Shown here piece by piece: positions 37,797 to 46,465 of a stretch of 64,000 nucleotides of DNA. The stretch is from Alkanindiges hydrocarboniclasticus (GTDB taxonomy: Bacteria; Pseudomonadota; Gammaproteobacteria; Pseudomonadales; Moraxellaceae), in NCBI RefSeq assembly GCF_001982605.1, contig NZ_MLCN01000003.1, positions 62,001 through 126,000 on the forward strand. The letters are read 5' to 3'. Position 1 is the first letter of the stretch. The number at the start of each line of letters is the position of its first letter. A program made the position numbers and the translations under genes. A model generated the notes under the pieces. It saw only the letters and a list, made by a program, of their open reading frames with translations. It searched no databases and had not been told where the DNA came from.

Positions 37797-38018
37797 ATGG
37801 CCAACAAAGAAGAACTCATTGAGTTTGAAGGCGTTGTCACCGAGACATTGCCAAACACCATGTTCCGCGTTCGTCTGGAAAATGGTCACGAAGTGATTGC
37901 TCATATTTCCGGCAAAATGCGCAAACACTATATCCGCATTCTGACTGGTGATCAGGTTAAGGTTGAAATGACACCTTATGACCTGACTAAGGGTCGCATT
38001 ACGTACCGCGCCCGCTAA
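37797..38018 (+). CDS. infA: Translation initiation factor IF-1
   Basis: 73 aa, the usual length. IF-1 is an OB-fold protein that occupies the ribosomal A site during initiation. The characteristic sequence is intact, including [37 protein letters not shown] and G-R-I-T-Y-R-A-R. An AGG-rich ribosome binding site precedes the ATG. It has its own strong promoter and terminator, so it is monocistronic. Confidence 0.98.
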   Translation: MANKEELIEFEGVVTETLPNTMFRVRLENGHEVIAHISGKMRKHYIRILTGDQVKVEMTPYDLTKGRITYRAR

Positions 38019-38034
38019 GTATTAAAACGCCCGA

Positions 38035-38058
38035 AGCCGCATTTATTGCGGCTTTTTG
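38035..38058 (+). terminator. Rho-independent terminator of infA
   Basis: A perfect 8-bp stem (AAGCCGCA at 38035-38042 with TGCGGCTT at 38048-38055) and 5-nt loop, followed by TTT. Confidence 0.88.
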
Positions 38059-38338
38059 TGTTGTTGCCATTCTGGTTTTTTTCATTCTTTATTGGCTGTT
38101 TTCTGTATAGACAATTTCATTGATTCACGACACTACATGACGCCAAGCACTTATTTCCAGATAGATTTTTATTAAAATAACCATTACCTTACTGGCTTAA
38201 GCCCTAATCAATGCTGCCAGATGAAAGCCATGCCAGAGGCCTATACTCCTGCCATAACGTGCCTTTTTCATTACTCCCAATACAGCATTGTTTATTCATT
38301 TTAACAACGGCATTTTTAATTAGAGAAAGGGAAATTTT
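38059..38338 (+). other. AT-rich intergenic region before the 253-aa unknown gene
   Basis: About 280 bp with no gene visible on either strand. It should hold the promoter of the next gene. An AAGGGA site near 38327-38332 serves the ATG at 38339. Confidence 0.4.
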
Positions 38339-39100
38339 ATGTCTACTTACGTGATTCGTGCCAAGTGTTTTGGCTATAACGATGAAGTGTTCTATGTGGC
38401 AGGCAACCGGATTGCCAATATTTTTCAGGACAAGGCACAGGCTGAGCAGGCCTATAAGCAGCTTGAAATTGATGCGGCACGAAACTTTGCCTTGTATGAA
38501 GTTGAAGCCCTGTTTAATGCCAGTGAAGAAAAATTAAATACATTGGATGCCTTTGTCTTTGAGCGCTGTGGCCAGCATATTGCTGATGGCTATGAAATCA
38601 GTGAAGATACCTTGCCCGCAGAGTTAGCTGATGATGATACTTTTGAGTTTGTAGAGCGTGCCGGCATGCAAAGCTATCAGTTGATGTGCTTTGAAGGTGC
38701 GCCCAAATTCTATGCACTATGGTCGGTAAAACAGCAGGAGCTGTATAAGGATTATGATGAATACTTTACCGGGCTAGTTTATGCCCCTAGTCCTGAGCAG
38801 CTAAAAGGCCAGCTGGAGCGCATTTTTGATGAACAGGGTTGTCCACTGGTGCTTAACGGTAGCCTGGAAAGCCTGTCCAGTACACCTGCCCTGCTACAGG
38901 CTGCCATTGCCAGTAATCGCAACATTGTCTATAAGCCGCAACAGCAGCAGCTTGAGATTAATAACTGGGATACTGAGGCGCTCTACAGCGTTAATGCCCT
39001 GCTTAACAATCCCTTATTTGAAATTCGTGAAATTTCGCTGGAAGACATACAGCACCTTGAAGCCGGGCTTGCTGAGGAAGAAGGTTACGATGACTATTAA
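38339..39100 (+). CDS. Acidic protein of unknown function (253 aa)
   Basis: I do not recognise the family, although similar acidic proteins may occur in Acinetobacter. There is no signal peptide or membrane segment. The N-terminal half is alpha/beta with aromatic residues (Y-V-I-R-A-K-C-F-G-Y-N-D-E-V-F-Y). The middle and C-terminus are rich in Asp and Glu, ending in A-E-E-E-G-Y-D-D-Y. Codon use matches the surrounding chromosome, and AAGGGA gives a good ribosome binding site 7 nt before the ATG. It is followed 143 bp later by the MASE1-type gene. Confidence 0.65.
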   Translation: MSTYVIRAKCFGYNDEVFYVAGNRIANIFQDKAQAEQAYKQLEIDAARNFALYEVEALFNASEEKLNTLDAFVFERCGQHIADGYEISEDTLPAELADDDTFEFVERAGMQSYQLMCFEGAPKFYALWSVKQQELYKDYDEYFTGLVYAPSPEQLKGQLERIFDEQGCPLVLNGSLESLSSTPALLQAAIASNRNIVYKPQQQQLEINNWDTEALYSVNALLNNPLFEIREISLEDIQHLEAGLAEEEGYDDY

Positions 39101-39243
39101 TATGGCCGGTTTCCTGAGCCAGCCTCAGGGTTTATGCTACACTGGGACATACCTTTAAAAATATGACCCAGTTATCTGCATACGGACATCGGTCATTTTT
39201 ACCTGTAATTCAATCTGTACTTTAGTACTGGTCAGTTAACACA

Positions 39244-40149
39244 ATGCTATTTACCCATCCTGAAAATCAAATGCTTCAGCTGCAGGGCCGTCGCATTGGT
39301 ATCTTTATACTGGCGTTTGTGCTGTATTTTATGGCAGCCCTGTATTGCATTTATATTTCCAGACAACCCGGTAGTGTTGCAGCCATCTGGTATGCCAATG
39401 CCATTATGGTGATGTTTTTACAGGTGTTTGCCTATCGCGACTGGTACATCTTTTTGCTTCTGGCCGCACTGGGAAACATTTGCGCCAATATTGTATTTAA
39501 TGATCCCATTGGCATGAGCCTGGCCTTTATTCCGGGTAATTTGCTGGAAATTGGCTTGGCAGCGTATTGCCTGCGCCGTTTTATACCATTGCGGCAATGC
39601 ATCGAAAATCCGCTGATCCTGCTGCAAATGCTATCCCTGATGCTACTGCCAATAGCCATTAGTGCGTCTTTGGGTGCGCTGGTGTTAACTCTATATGGCC
39701 TTGTACCCTATCCAGAGGGTTGGCTATTCCTGTTTACGGGCAGTGTGGTGGGTGCCATTTCCATTATTCCTATGGGATTGTTACTGGCACTCTATGGCTG
39801 GCAGGATTTTATCCAGATTAACCAGTCATTTACCTTTTTGATGTGTATTTTGCTGGCGCTACTGATTGCACTGTTTGGTTTTGTTTACTTGCCTGATCCG
39901 TATATTTATATTTCAGCAACCCTGATTCTGGTGGCGTTTATTGGGCGTTTTTCAGGAACGGCTTTGGCCGTGCTGGTGTATTCGGTGATTATCAGTACGC
40001 TCATTGCAATGGGTGTTTTTCAGTCGTCCATTCAGGGCCAATATATGCAAAGTGATGCTTATTTGTACCTGCCACTGGTGATGACTCTGCTTCAGCCTTT
40101 ATTGCTTGCTGCTGCAATGCAACGGATTCAGAATTTGAAATTGTGGTAA
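39244..40149 (+). CDS. Stand-alone MASE1-like membrane sensor protein (301 aa)
   Basis: Eight or so hydrophobic helices fill the whole chain. The segment S-V-A-A-I-W-Y-A-N-A-I-M-V-M matches the MASE1 signature (x-A-A-I-W-x-x-N-G). MASE1 is normally the sensory membrane domain of GGDEF/EAL proteins or histidine kinases. Here the protein ends with M-Q-R-I-Q-N-L-K-L-W right after the last helix, and no output domain follows in any frame. It may signal through a partner or be a truncated receptor. No two-component gene is adjacent. Confidence 0.65.
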   Translation: MLFTHPENQMLQLQGRRIGIFILAFVLYFMAALYCIYISRQPGSVAAIWYANAIMVMFLQVFAYRDWYIFLLLAALGNICANIVFNDPIGMSLAFIPGNLLEIGLAAYCLRRFIPLRQCIENPLILLQMLSLMLLPIAISASLGALVLTLYGLVPYPEGWLFLFTGSVVGAISIIPMGLLLALYGWQDFIQINQSFTFLMCILLALLIALFGFVYLPDPYIYISATLILVAFIGRFSGTALAVLVYSVIISTLIAMGVFQSSIQGQYMQSDAYLYLPLVMTLLQPLLLAAAMQRIQNLKLW

Positions 40150-40218
40150 CAGGCCCAAAAAAATATAAATACAATGCGTGATCAGGCCGCATGACTTTTT
40201 GATTTATACAGGCGCTGC

Positions 40219-40258
40219 GGTCTGGTAATAGCAGGGTTAAATCAGCCCTTGCCAGACC
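40219..40258. repeat. Inverted repeat between convergent genes, possible terminator
   Basis: GGTCTGG at 40219-40225 pairs with CCAGACC at 40252-40258, and inside it AGGG (40233-40236) pairs with CCCT (40246-40249). It lies between the convergent MASE1-type and Thg1-like genes. Neither side has a clear T tract. Confidence 0.5.
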
Positions 40259-40344
40259 CACATAATTTTATAAGTCAATAATTTAATTCAATTTTCCCTA
40301 AGTTTCTCAATCAGAAGTTTTAGTGTTGATCAATAACAGCCATC

Positions 40345-41097
40345 TTATAATAACTGATGAATAAACTGTTTATAGGGCAAGCCTAATGGCAGCTCTAAAT
40401 CAGCCTGAATCTTTCTGCGGGTGGTGGTTACAGCTTGCTGGGTTAAAGGATTGACCGCTTGTTTTTCATAAGCTTGCCAGTAAAGCCCAGTGCCTCGTTT
40501 TTGCCATGCTGGCAGGTCATTAAAATTAATGCCGTTTTGGAATAGCAGTTCATTTTTTTCTGATACGGTACGTCCAACCAAATAGTTGGTAGCAGCCTGT
40601 ACCGATTGGCCCTGTTTCCGCAGCAACCAGTAACTATGGGCATTGAGCGAATTTCTATGCGCATCTTCCTGACGCCATGCAAAGTAATCCTCAACAATAT
40701 CAATTGATGGTAATTCGCAAATCCGTGCATCAAAACAGGCTATCTGCTGCATTTGCAGGGTAAAAGCAGCACTGGCTTCTCCAGCCAGTATCGAAATCAG
40801 CTTGCGGGTTTTGCGGCCAAAGGTTGCTTCATCAGGTGCCAATAACAACGATATTTCATCACTTTGTGTATAGCCATACACCACATGAAAACCACAGTTC
40901 ATCAAATGATGGGTTGTATTAATCATGGCATCACGAAAACGTATGTCAAAAGGAACTTCCAGATCCCATAATTCCTTGGTTTGCCTTGTAAAATTACGGC
41001 CATCCAAACGCACAACAATATACACTTCCGGGAGTACACAATAATCATGCGCGGTTTCAAACACACGCATCTTTTTGTCCAGTGCTTCAAATTTCAA
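40345..41097 (-). CDS. Thg1-like protein (3'-5' RNA polymerase for tRNA 5'-end repair)
   Basis: 250 aa. Thg1-like proteins add nucleotides to 5' ends of truncated tRNA in the 3'-5' direction. The metal ligands are visible as Asp-32 in R-L-D-G-R-N-F-T-R and Asp-80/Glu-81 in Y-G-Y-T-Q-S-D-E-I-S. Further family blocks are R-K-L-I-S-I-L-A-G-E-A-S, Y-F-A-W-R-Q-E-D-A-H-R-N-S-L-N and W-Q-K-R-G-T-G-L-Y-W. The start is a TTG that overlaps the upstream kinase's TGA; the matching N-terminus M-K-F-E-x-L-D-x-K-M-R-V-F-E supports it. Bacterial members usually repair tRNA rather than add G-1 to tRNA-His. Confidence 0.88.
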   Translation of the reverse strand: MKFEALDKKMRVFETAHDYCVLPEVYIVVRLDGRNFTRQTKELWDLEVPFDIRFRDAMINTTHHLMNCGFHVVYGYTQSDEISLLLAPDEATFGRKTRKLISILAGEASAAFTLQMQQIACFDARICELPSIDIVEDYFAWRQEDAHRNSLNAHSYWLLRKQGQSVQAATNYLVGRTVSEKNELLFQNGINFNDLPAWQKRGTGLYWQAYEKQAVNPLTQQAVTTTRRKIQADLELPLGLPYKQFIHQLL

Positions 41098-41537
41098 TGT
41101 TCTATTTCCTTTACCTGAAACCCGTTTCCATCAAGGTTTTCTACTGTATAAATTTTATCAAAACCTTCGGCATAGACAGGTTGCTGCATTTTTTTAAGCA
41201 CTGCTTTCAAGCCCACTTCAGGAATTTTCTGTTTTCCGCTGCGCTGGTTATTGCGCTGTAATGCTTTTTCAAAACTGGAATCAAAGTAATAAGCTTTGAC
41301 CTGAAACTGATATTGCCTTGCAAGCTCAATATAATGCTGGCGGTCTTCACTGGAAGGATTGGTTTTATCAATCACGAATGGCTGCTTTGCTTCCAGATAA
41401 GCTTGAATGAGTAATTTCTCACGGTGTCTGGTTTTCAGCATGTCCAGATTAATTCGCATATGGGTATGAAAAAAATAATTTGAATAAAAAGTCGATTTAC
41501 CCGCCCCTTGCACCCCAATAAAAATAATTAGCTCCAC
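41094..41537 (-). CDS. Small P-loop kinase, polynucleotide-kinase-like
   Basis: 147 aa. Walker A is G-V-Q-G-A-G-K14-S-T near the N-terminus. The I-N-L-D-M-L-K-T-R-H-R segment and F-V-I-D-K-T-N-P-S-S-E-D-R at about 55-67 match the AAA_33/Pnk kinase family, where such a D-x-T-N strand helps bind phosphate and the acceptor end. An Arg-rich lid (R-N-N-Q-R-S-G-K) follows. It has a GTG start preceded by a modest AGTGAG. It is translationally coupled to the Thg1-like gene by a TTGA overlap, which suggests it phosphorylates RNA 5' ends before the polymerase acts. A zeta-toxin-like function is an alternative. Confidence 0.75.
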   Translation of the reverse strand: MELIIFIGVQGAGKSTFYSNYFFHTHMRINLDMLKTRHREKLLIQAYLEAKQPFVIDKTNPSSEDRQHYIELARQYQFQVKAYYFDSSFEKALQRNNQRSGKQKIPEVGLKAVLKKMQQPVYAEGFDKIYTVENLDGNGFQVKEIEH

Positions 41538-41617
41538 TATTGCTCACTTTATCGTTCTTGTTTAGATAAAAAAGCGCAGCCGAAGCCACGCGTTTTGGTT
41601 AGTTTCCAAACAGGCTT

Positions 41618-43027
41618 TTACAAATCAAAAATCTTGCCCGGATTCATAATGCCATTCGGATCAAATACTTTTTTCAGCTCACGCAAATAACTAATTTCCA
41701 CGGCATCGCGGGTATATTCCAGATAGTCTTTTTTGGTCATGCCTACGCCATGCTCAGCGGAAATGGAACCGTTATATTTTTGCACGGTTTCAAACACTTG
41801 GGTATTTACCAGTTTGCACTGGTCAAAGAATTCATCTTTAGACAGATTGGCCGGTTTCAGGATATTTAAGTGCAGATTTCCATCGCCGATATGGCCAAAC
41901 CAGCAAATTTCAAAATCCGGGTAGCTGGCTGCCACAATGGCATCAATTTCCTTGATAAACGCCGGCACATGGGTAATCAGTACGGAAATATCATTTTTAT
42001 AGGGCGTAAATGGTGCAATGGTTTCCGAAATATCTTCACGCAAGCGCCACAGGTTTTGTGCCTGCGCCTGAGTCTGGCTCATGACGCCATCCAGCACCCA
42101 GCCCTGTTCCATGCAATGCTCAAAAATACTCATGGCATCGTCAACCACCGCTTCAAAGCGGCCTTCAAATTCCAGCAACACATAAAATGGACACGGCGTA
42201 TCAAATGGCTTGCCCACATGACCGGCATCCAGCACTTTTTGCAGGGCCACTTCACCAAAAAACTCAAATGCTGTCAGGTCAATCCGCTGCTGGAATGCAT
42301 GCAAAATGGGCATCACCGACTCAAAATCCGGTGTGCCAAGTACCAGTACTTTTAAATCCTGTGGCTGGCGTTCCAGCTTAATTTCCGCTTCGGTGACAAT
42401 ACCCAGTGTCCCTTCTGCGCCAATAAACAAATGTTGCAAAGCATAACCGGTGGCGTTTTTAATCATGCCTTTATTCAGGTGTAAAATATCGCCCTTGCCG
42501 GTAACCACGGTCAGACCCAGCACCCACTGGCGGGTCATACCATATTTAATCACCTTGATGCCGCCAGCATTGGTGCCAATGTTGCCACCCAGTTGGCTGG
42601 AACCAGCCGAGGCAAAATCCACCGGATAATACAGGCCCTGCTGTTCGGCATACTGTTGCAGGCTTTCGGTGACAATACCGGCCTGCACGCGCACCATGCG
42701 ATCAGCGGGCAAAAATTCCAGCACTTTGTTCATGCGGTCAAGGCTGATTACAATTTCACCATTGGTGGCTACGGCACCGGCTGATAAACCGGTACGTCCA
42801 CCGCTTGGGGTAATGGCGATCTGGTGCTGATTGGCCAGCCTAACCACTGCCTGCACTTCCTCCGTCGTGGCCGGAAATACAATGACCGACGGATTGGGTT
42901 CAAAATGCTTGGTCCAGTCCTTGCCCCAGGTTTGCAGGCTGTCATGATCAGTCCTGACCCGTTGTTCGCCCACGATGGCAGATAATTGTTCCAACACAAC
43001 AGCAGATAAGGCAAGCGGCGCATTCAT
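41618..43027 (-). CDS. FAD-linked D-2-hydroxyacid dehydrogenase, probably D-2-hydroxyglutarate dehydrogenase
   Basis: 469 aa of the VAO/GlcD family. The FAD domain carries T-P-S-G-G-R-T-G-L-S-A-G-A and G-G-N-I-G-T-N-A-G-G. The C-terminal domain has W-F-G-H-I-G-D-G-N-L-H-L-N, with metal-binding His, and E-H-G-V-G near the end. Related enzymes oxidise D-lactate, glycolate or D-2-hydroxyglutarate. The gene is divergent from serA with about 100 bp between the starts. From the literature on Pseudomonas, a D-2-hydroxyglutarate dehydrogenase coupled to SerA recycles the hydroxyglutarate that SerA makes, so that substrate is favoured here by context. Confidence 0.85.
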   Translation of the reverse strand: MNAPLALSAVVLEQLSAIVGEQRVRTDHDSLQTWGKDWTKHFEPNPSVIVFPATTEEVQAVVRLANQHQIAITPSGGRTGLSAGAVATNGEIVISLDRMNKVLEFLPADRMVRVQAGIVTESLQQYAEQQGLYYPVDFASAGSSQLGGNIGTNAGGIKVIKYGMTRQWVLGLTVVTGKGDILHLNKGMIKNATGYALQHLFIGAEGTLGIVTEAEIKLERQPQDLKVLVLGTPDFESVMPILHAFQQRIDLTAFEFFGEVALQKVLDAGHVGKPFDTPCPFYVLLEFEGRFEAVVDDAMSIFEHCMEQGWVLDGVMSQTQAQAQNLWRLREDISETIAPFTPYKNDISVLITHVPAFIKEIDAIVAASYPDFEICWFGHIGDGNLHLNILKPANLSKDEFFDQCKLVNTQVFETVQKYNGSISAEHGVGMTKKDYLEYTRDAVEISYLRELKKVFDPNGIMNPGKIFDL

Positions 43028-43128
43028 GGCAAACGACTCTTAAGAAAAAAAGCAGACTCTATTGCAATATGCTATCATATACGGCTTGATTTTTGGCCTT
43101 TACACTTTTTTGGTTTTGTGGAGCCGGC

Positions 43129-44361
43129 ATGAGCCAACAACTTTCCTTGCAAAAAGATAAAATTCGTTTTCTGCTGCTTGAAGGCGTACACCAGAACGCC
43201 CTCGATGTTCTCCATGCGGCTGGTTATACCAACATTGACTATCGTAAGACAGCACTTGATGAAGATGCCTTAATTGAGGCCATCAAGGATGCACACTTTA
43301 TTGGTATTCGCTCGCGCACACAGATTACCGAAAAAGTGCTGGAAGCAGCCAATAAGCTGATTGCTGTGGGCTGTTTCTGTATTGGCACCAATCAGGTAAA
43401 TCTGGATGCGGCGCTGGTACGCGGCATTCCCGTGTTTAACGCGCCTTATTCCAATACCCGCTCGGTGGCTGAACTGGTACTGGGTCAGCTAATTTTGTTA
43501 CTGCGCGGCATTCCAGAAAAAAATGCGCTGGTTCATCGCGGTGGCTGGTCAAAATCTGCCGAAGGTTCCTATGAAGCCCGTGGCAAAACATTAGGTATTG
43601 TGGGTTACGGCTCCATTGGCACCCAGTTGTCGGTACTGGCCGAAAGCCTGGGCATGAAAGTGATTTACTTTGATGTCGTGACCAAACTGCCTCTGGGCAA
43701 CGCGCGTCAGGTCGGTAGCATGGAAGAATTGCTGGCCCAGTCGGATGTAGTGTCATTGCATGTGCCTGAGCTGCCATCGACCAAGAATATGATGCGTGCC
43801 GAACAGTTTGCCCAAATGAAAAAAGGCGCGATTTTCATTAATGCGGCACGTGGCACCTGTGTTGAAATTGATGATCTGGCCGCAGCACTTCAGTCTGGCC
43901 AGTTAAATGGCGCCGCCATTGACGTGTTCCCGAAAGAGCCAAAAGCCAACGATGAAGAATTCCTGTCGCCGCTGCGTGCGTTTGACAATGTCATTCTGAC
44001 GCCGCACATTGGTGGTTCTACGCAGGAAGCACAGGCTAATATTGGTCTGGAAGTGGCTGAGAAGTTTGTGCGTTATTCCGATGCCGGTGCAACCATCACT
44101 GCCGTGAATTTCCCGGAAGTGGCCATTCCACAACAGGAAGGCACCCATCGCCTGCTGCACATTCACAAAAACATTCCGGGCGTTTTGTCTGCGGTCAACC
44201 AGCTATTTGCCAAGCAAAATATTAATATTGCCGCGCAAAGCCTAATGACCAAAGGTGATATCGGCTATCTGGTAATGGACGTGGATGCCGGTGCCTCTGA
44301 AGCCGCGCTGGAAGCCCTGCAAACGGTTGAAGGCACGATTCGCGTGCGTATCCTGTACTAA
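43129..44361 (+). CDS. serA: D-3-phosphoglycerate dehydrogenase
   Basis: 410 aa, the same length as E. coli SerA. It oxidises 3-phosphoglycerate to phosphohydroxypyruvate in serine synthesis. The Rossmann motif G-I-V-G-Y-G-S-I-G-T, N-A-A-R-G-T-C-V-E-I-D, and the catalytic His in T-P-H-I-G-G-S-T-Q-E-A-Q are intact. A C-terminal ACT domain (about 335-410) suggests serine feedback inhibition. The ATG at 43129 follows GGAG; a longer in-frame start at 43093 was rejected on length and lack of a site. A strong terminator follows. Confidence 0.97.
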   Translation: MSQQLSLQKDKIRFLLLEGVHQNALDVLHAAGYTNIDYRKTALDEDALIEAIKDAHFIGIRSRTQITEKVLEAANKLIAVGCFCIGTNQVNLDAALVRGIPVFNAPYSNTRSVAELVLGQLILLLRGIPEKNALVHRGGWSKSAEGSYEARGKTLGIVGYGSIGTQLSVLAESLGMKVIYFDVVTKLPLGNARQVGSMEELLAQSDVVSLHVPELPSTKNMMRAEQFAQMKKGAIFINAARGTCVEIDDLAAALQSGQLNGAAIDVFPKEPKANDEEFLSPLRAFDNVILTPHIGGSTQEAQANIGLEVAEKFVRYSDAGATITAVNFPEVAIPQQEGTHRLLHIHKNIPGVLSAVNQLFAKQNINIAAQSLMTKGDIGYLVMDVDAGASEAALEALQTVEGTIRVRILY

Positions 44362-44380
44362 TGAATTCTAGTCCAGAATA

Positions 44381-44413
44381 AAAAAAGCCCCGTCAGTTGA
44401 TGGGGCTTTTTTT
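44381..44413. terminator. Bidirectional terminator between serA and the catalase-like gene
   Basis: GCCCCGTC and GATGGGGC (one G-T wobble) form the stem core, extended by A6 at 44381-44386 and T7 at 44407-44413. It serves both convergent genes. Confidence 0.92.
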
Positions 44414-44437
44414 ATGGTAAGAATATTTAATAAAAAC

Positions 44438-45526
44438 TCAATCCGGTACTTCACTAATATCGCGTGGTTCTACCCGTGGTTGCACATTCATGTCATGGCG
44501 GAACTTGCTGGAACGCGCATAGGCCGGAATACGCACCCGGTTGATAGAACCCAGCGGCTGATGTTCCTTGAGGCAATGCCAAGGATTAAAGGACAGCACA
44601 TCATCCGCATACACACGGCGTGCCGGACTATAGGCATCCTGCGGTGGAATCACAATTTTGCCAATCGGCTGATACGGCGACTTGTTTTCATCCCATTCGA
44701 TGGACGCATCTTCAATCGGCATATCGGCTGGATTGGTACACAACTGGGCGCGCAGTTCATATTGGGCGCCGGAACGGCTAAAGAAATCCACCACCAGATC
44801 GCGCATGCCAGAAGGACGGTTGGTAATATCCACGCTTTGTCCAGCCAGCGCAGCCACCTCAGGTGATAGCGGCGCGGCACTGATTTTAGCAATATAGCGA
44901 CCATAACGAATGGCAGCCATCGTATAAAAAGTCTGCCCTAAAATATGGGTAGGCGGGGTTCCCAGTTTTTTTAATGGCGAGTTGGTATGTGCCAGCAAGC
45001 CAGCTACCGTGCTCACCGGCTTGGCCAGTGATTCACCAATCTGCTTAATCAGGTCGGGTGACTCATCGTATTTTTCGGCCATGTGCTGCATCTTCCAGTA
45101 GGCCTTAACATGCCCAAACGGAATGACTGGATGATTCACCATTAAAAAGTCCTGGGTTACATCATTTTGATGCTCCGGCAGGATTTTTTCACCTTCTACG
45201 CCAATCACTTTCACGGCCATACCATAGGCAGTTGGAATACGGTCATCCTTAATATGGCCAAAGGCACTGGACAGGCGGATCACCACCGGATAGCGGCCTG
45301 ATTTGGCAAATAAACCCTGCGCCAGATGCTCAGGCAGGTTGTCATAGACCTCCAGATGACCAACCACAATCCCATGGCTTTTGGCATGTGCATCCCGGGT
45401 GGCGTGCCGGTGCTGGTCAAAGGCACGCGTGTTGACCCGTGCCATGGATTCTACAATCTTTTCAATCAGGTCATCTTCATCACTGGCTTTGACTTCAACA
45501 TCTGGCGTGTAAGGATAGTAGGACAT
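44438..45526 (-). CDS. Catalase-family haem protein (short, y4iL-like)
   Basis: 362 aa, shorter than typical monofunctional catalases (about 480 or more). The catalase core is recognisable: R-H-A-T-R-D-A-H-A-K-S-H-G with the distal His region, V-I-R-L-S-S-A-F-G, and G-M-A-V-K-V-I-G-V. C-terminally, L-G-S-I-N-R-V-R and an R-x-x-x-Y-like P-A-Y-A-R segment could hold the proximal ligand. Small catalase-like proteins may be peroxidases or fatty-acid hydroperoxide enzymes rather than true catalases. A hemerythrin gene lies upstream on the opposite end of a 153-bp gap, same strand, hinting at an oxidative or nitrosative stress theme. Confidence 0.82.
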   Translation of the reverse strand: MSYYPYTPDVEVKASDEDDLIEKIVESMARVNTRAFDQHRHATRDAHAKSHGIVVGHLEVYDNLPEHLAQGLFAKSGRYPVVIRLSSAFGHIKDDRIPTAYGMAVKVIGVEGEKILPEHQNDVTQDFLMVNHPVIPFGHVKAYWKMQHMAEKYDESPDLIKQIGESLAKPVSTVAGLLAHTNSPLKKLGTPPTHILGQTFYTMAAIRYGRYIAKISAAPLSPEVAALAGQSVDITNRPSGMRDLVVDFFSRSGAQYELRAQLCTNPADMPIEDASIEWDENKSPYQPIGKIVIPPQDAYSPARRVYADDVLSFNPWHCLKEHQPLGSINRVRIPAYARSSKFRHDMNVQPRVEPRDISEVPD

Positions 45527-45679
45527 AACAGGCTCGCTTGCTTGAATACTGGCTTGGGTTAAATGCGCTAAAACAAATAAACATATAATCTTAATTCACT
45601 GAATTTCAACAGAAATTTATGTTTTTAGCACTATATTTTTTAGCATCCTCTAAAGTCTTAAAAGAACCAAAAATGCAGC

Positions 45680-46132
45680 TTAGGCCGCTGCATGTTTTTC
45701 TTTCTGGCGCTCAAATTCTTCAAAATACTGCTTAGCCAGTTGCTGTTTTTGTTGCTCACTTAAAATTTTGCCGGACATCTGAAAAAAGCGGTGTTCCTCT
45801 TCCGACAGGTGATGATGCACCTGTTCAACCAGTTTTTTGGCAGTGGCCATCCATGATGAGGTGGTTTGGTCAGCCTGTTCCAGTTCCTCAATGTATTCAT
45901 CAATCTGGTGATGCTCGGACAAGGCATGGCGGGTTAAATCCACCCCATTGTCATCCATGAGCAAGGGTACATAAAAATAACGCTCTTCAGCAGTTTCGTG
46001 GGCCACCAGTTCAATTTTATATTTTTTAAAAATTTCATCGCGCTCTGCACTAGCCCCTTGGGTTTGTAATAGTTGTGCGCCCAATTGACGTTGTACGTCG
46101 TGGCTCTGGCGTAGGGCTTCAAAAATATTCAT
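45680..46132 (-). CDS. Hemerythrin-like (HHE) domain protein
   Basis: 150 aa four-helix-bundle protein with the spaced His/Glu ligands of a di-iron centre: H in L-R-Q-S-H-D, H-E-T-A-E-E-R in the second helix, S-E-H-H-Q-I-D-E-Y in the third, and V-H-H-H-L-S-E-E-E-H in the fourth. Such proteins bind O2 or NO or help repair Fe-S clusters. The ATG at 46130-46132 is preceded by AGGTG; an upstream GTG (46141) would add three residues without a better site. The gene may be co-expressed with the catalase-like gene downstream. Confidence 0.9.
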   Translation of the reverse strand: MNIFEALRQSHDVQRQLGAQLLQTQGASAERDEIFKKYKIELVAHETAEERYFYVPLLMDDNGVDLTRHALSEHHQIDEYIEELEQADQTTSSWMATAKKLVEQVHHHLSEEEHRFFQMSGKILSEQQKQQLAKQYFEEFERQKEKHAAA

Positions 46133-46282
46133 GGCTAACACCTATTTTATGCATGAGTTAATATCCAGCATTAAAATAACTTATTGATCTTGCTGGAAGT
46201 GTTGCAAAAATGCATGCAGTGTTTAGCGCTTTGTAAAGTTAAATAAATAAATGATAAACTGAATTTTTATAAAATAAGACAT

Positions 46283-46328
46283 GAAAAAAAAGAAAAGCCC
46301 TTGGGTTCTGATACTACCTTCTGGGCTT
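46283..46328 (-). terminator. Probable terminator of the rec operon (minus strand)
   Basis: On the minus strand AAGCCC (46323-46328) and GGGCTT (46295-46300) form a 6-bp stem with a 22-nt loop, followed by TTCTTTTTTTTTC. The long T tract supports termination of the recD transcript about 190 bp after its stop. Within the surrounding 46133-46517 gap no secure gene was found. Confidence 0.55.
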
Positions 46329-46465
46329 ATGCGGCTGTATAAAACGGTTTCTTTATTATGTACTTAGTTCCTTTAAGCTTGCAGGTTTCCCAACCATATT
46401 CTTGTGTTTATGGTGCTTTACCAGCGCTCCTTGCCAGCAACTTATCGTGCTGCCATCATCGCAAA

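Noticed and set aside
41094-41537. Zeta-type toxin interpretation of the small P-loop kinase
   Set aside because: No antitoxin gene is adjacent and it is coupled to a Thg1-like repair enzyme, which fits an RNA end-kinase better.
46281-46367. 28-codon plus-strand frame starting M-K-K-K-K-S-P-W
   Set aside because: No ribosome binding site, and the same bases form the likely minus-strand terminator of the rec operon.
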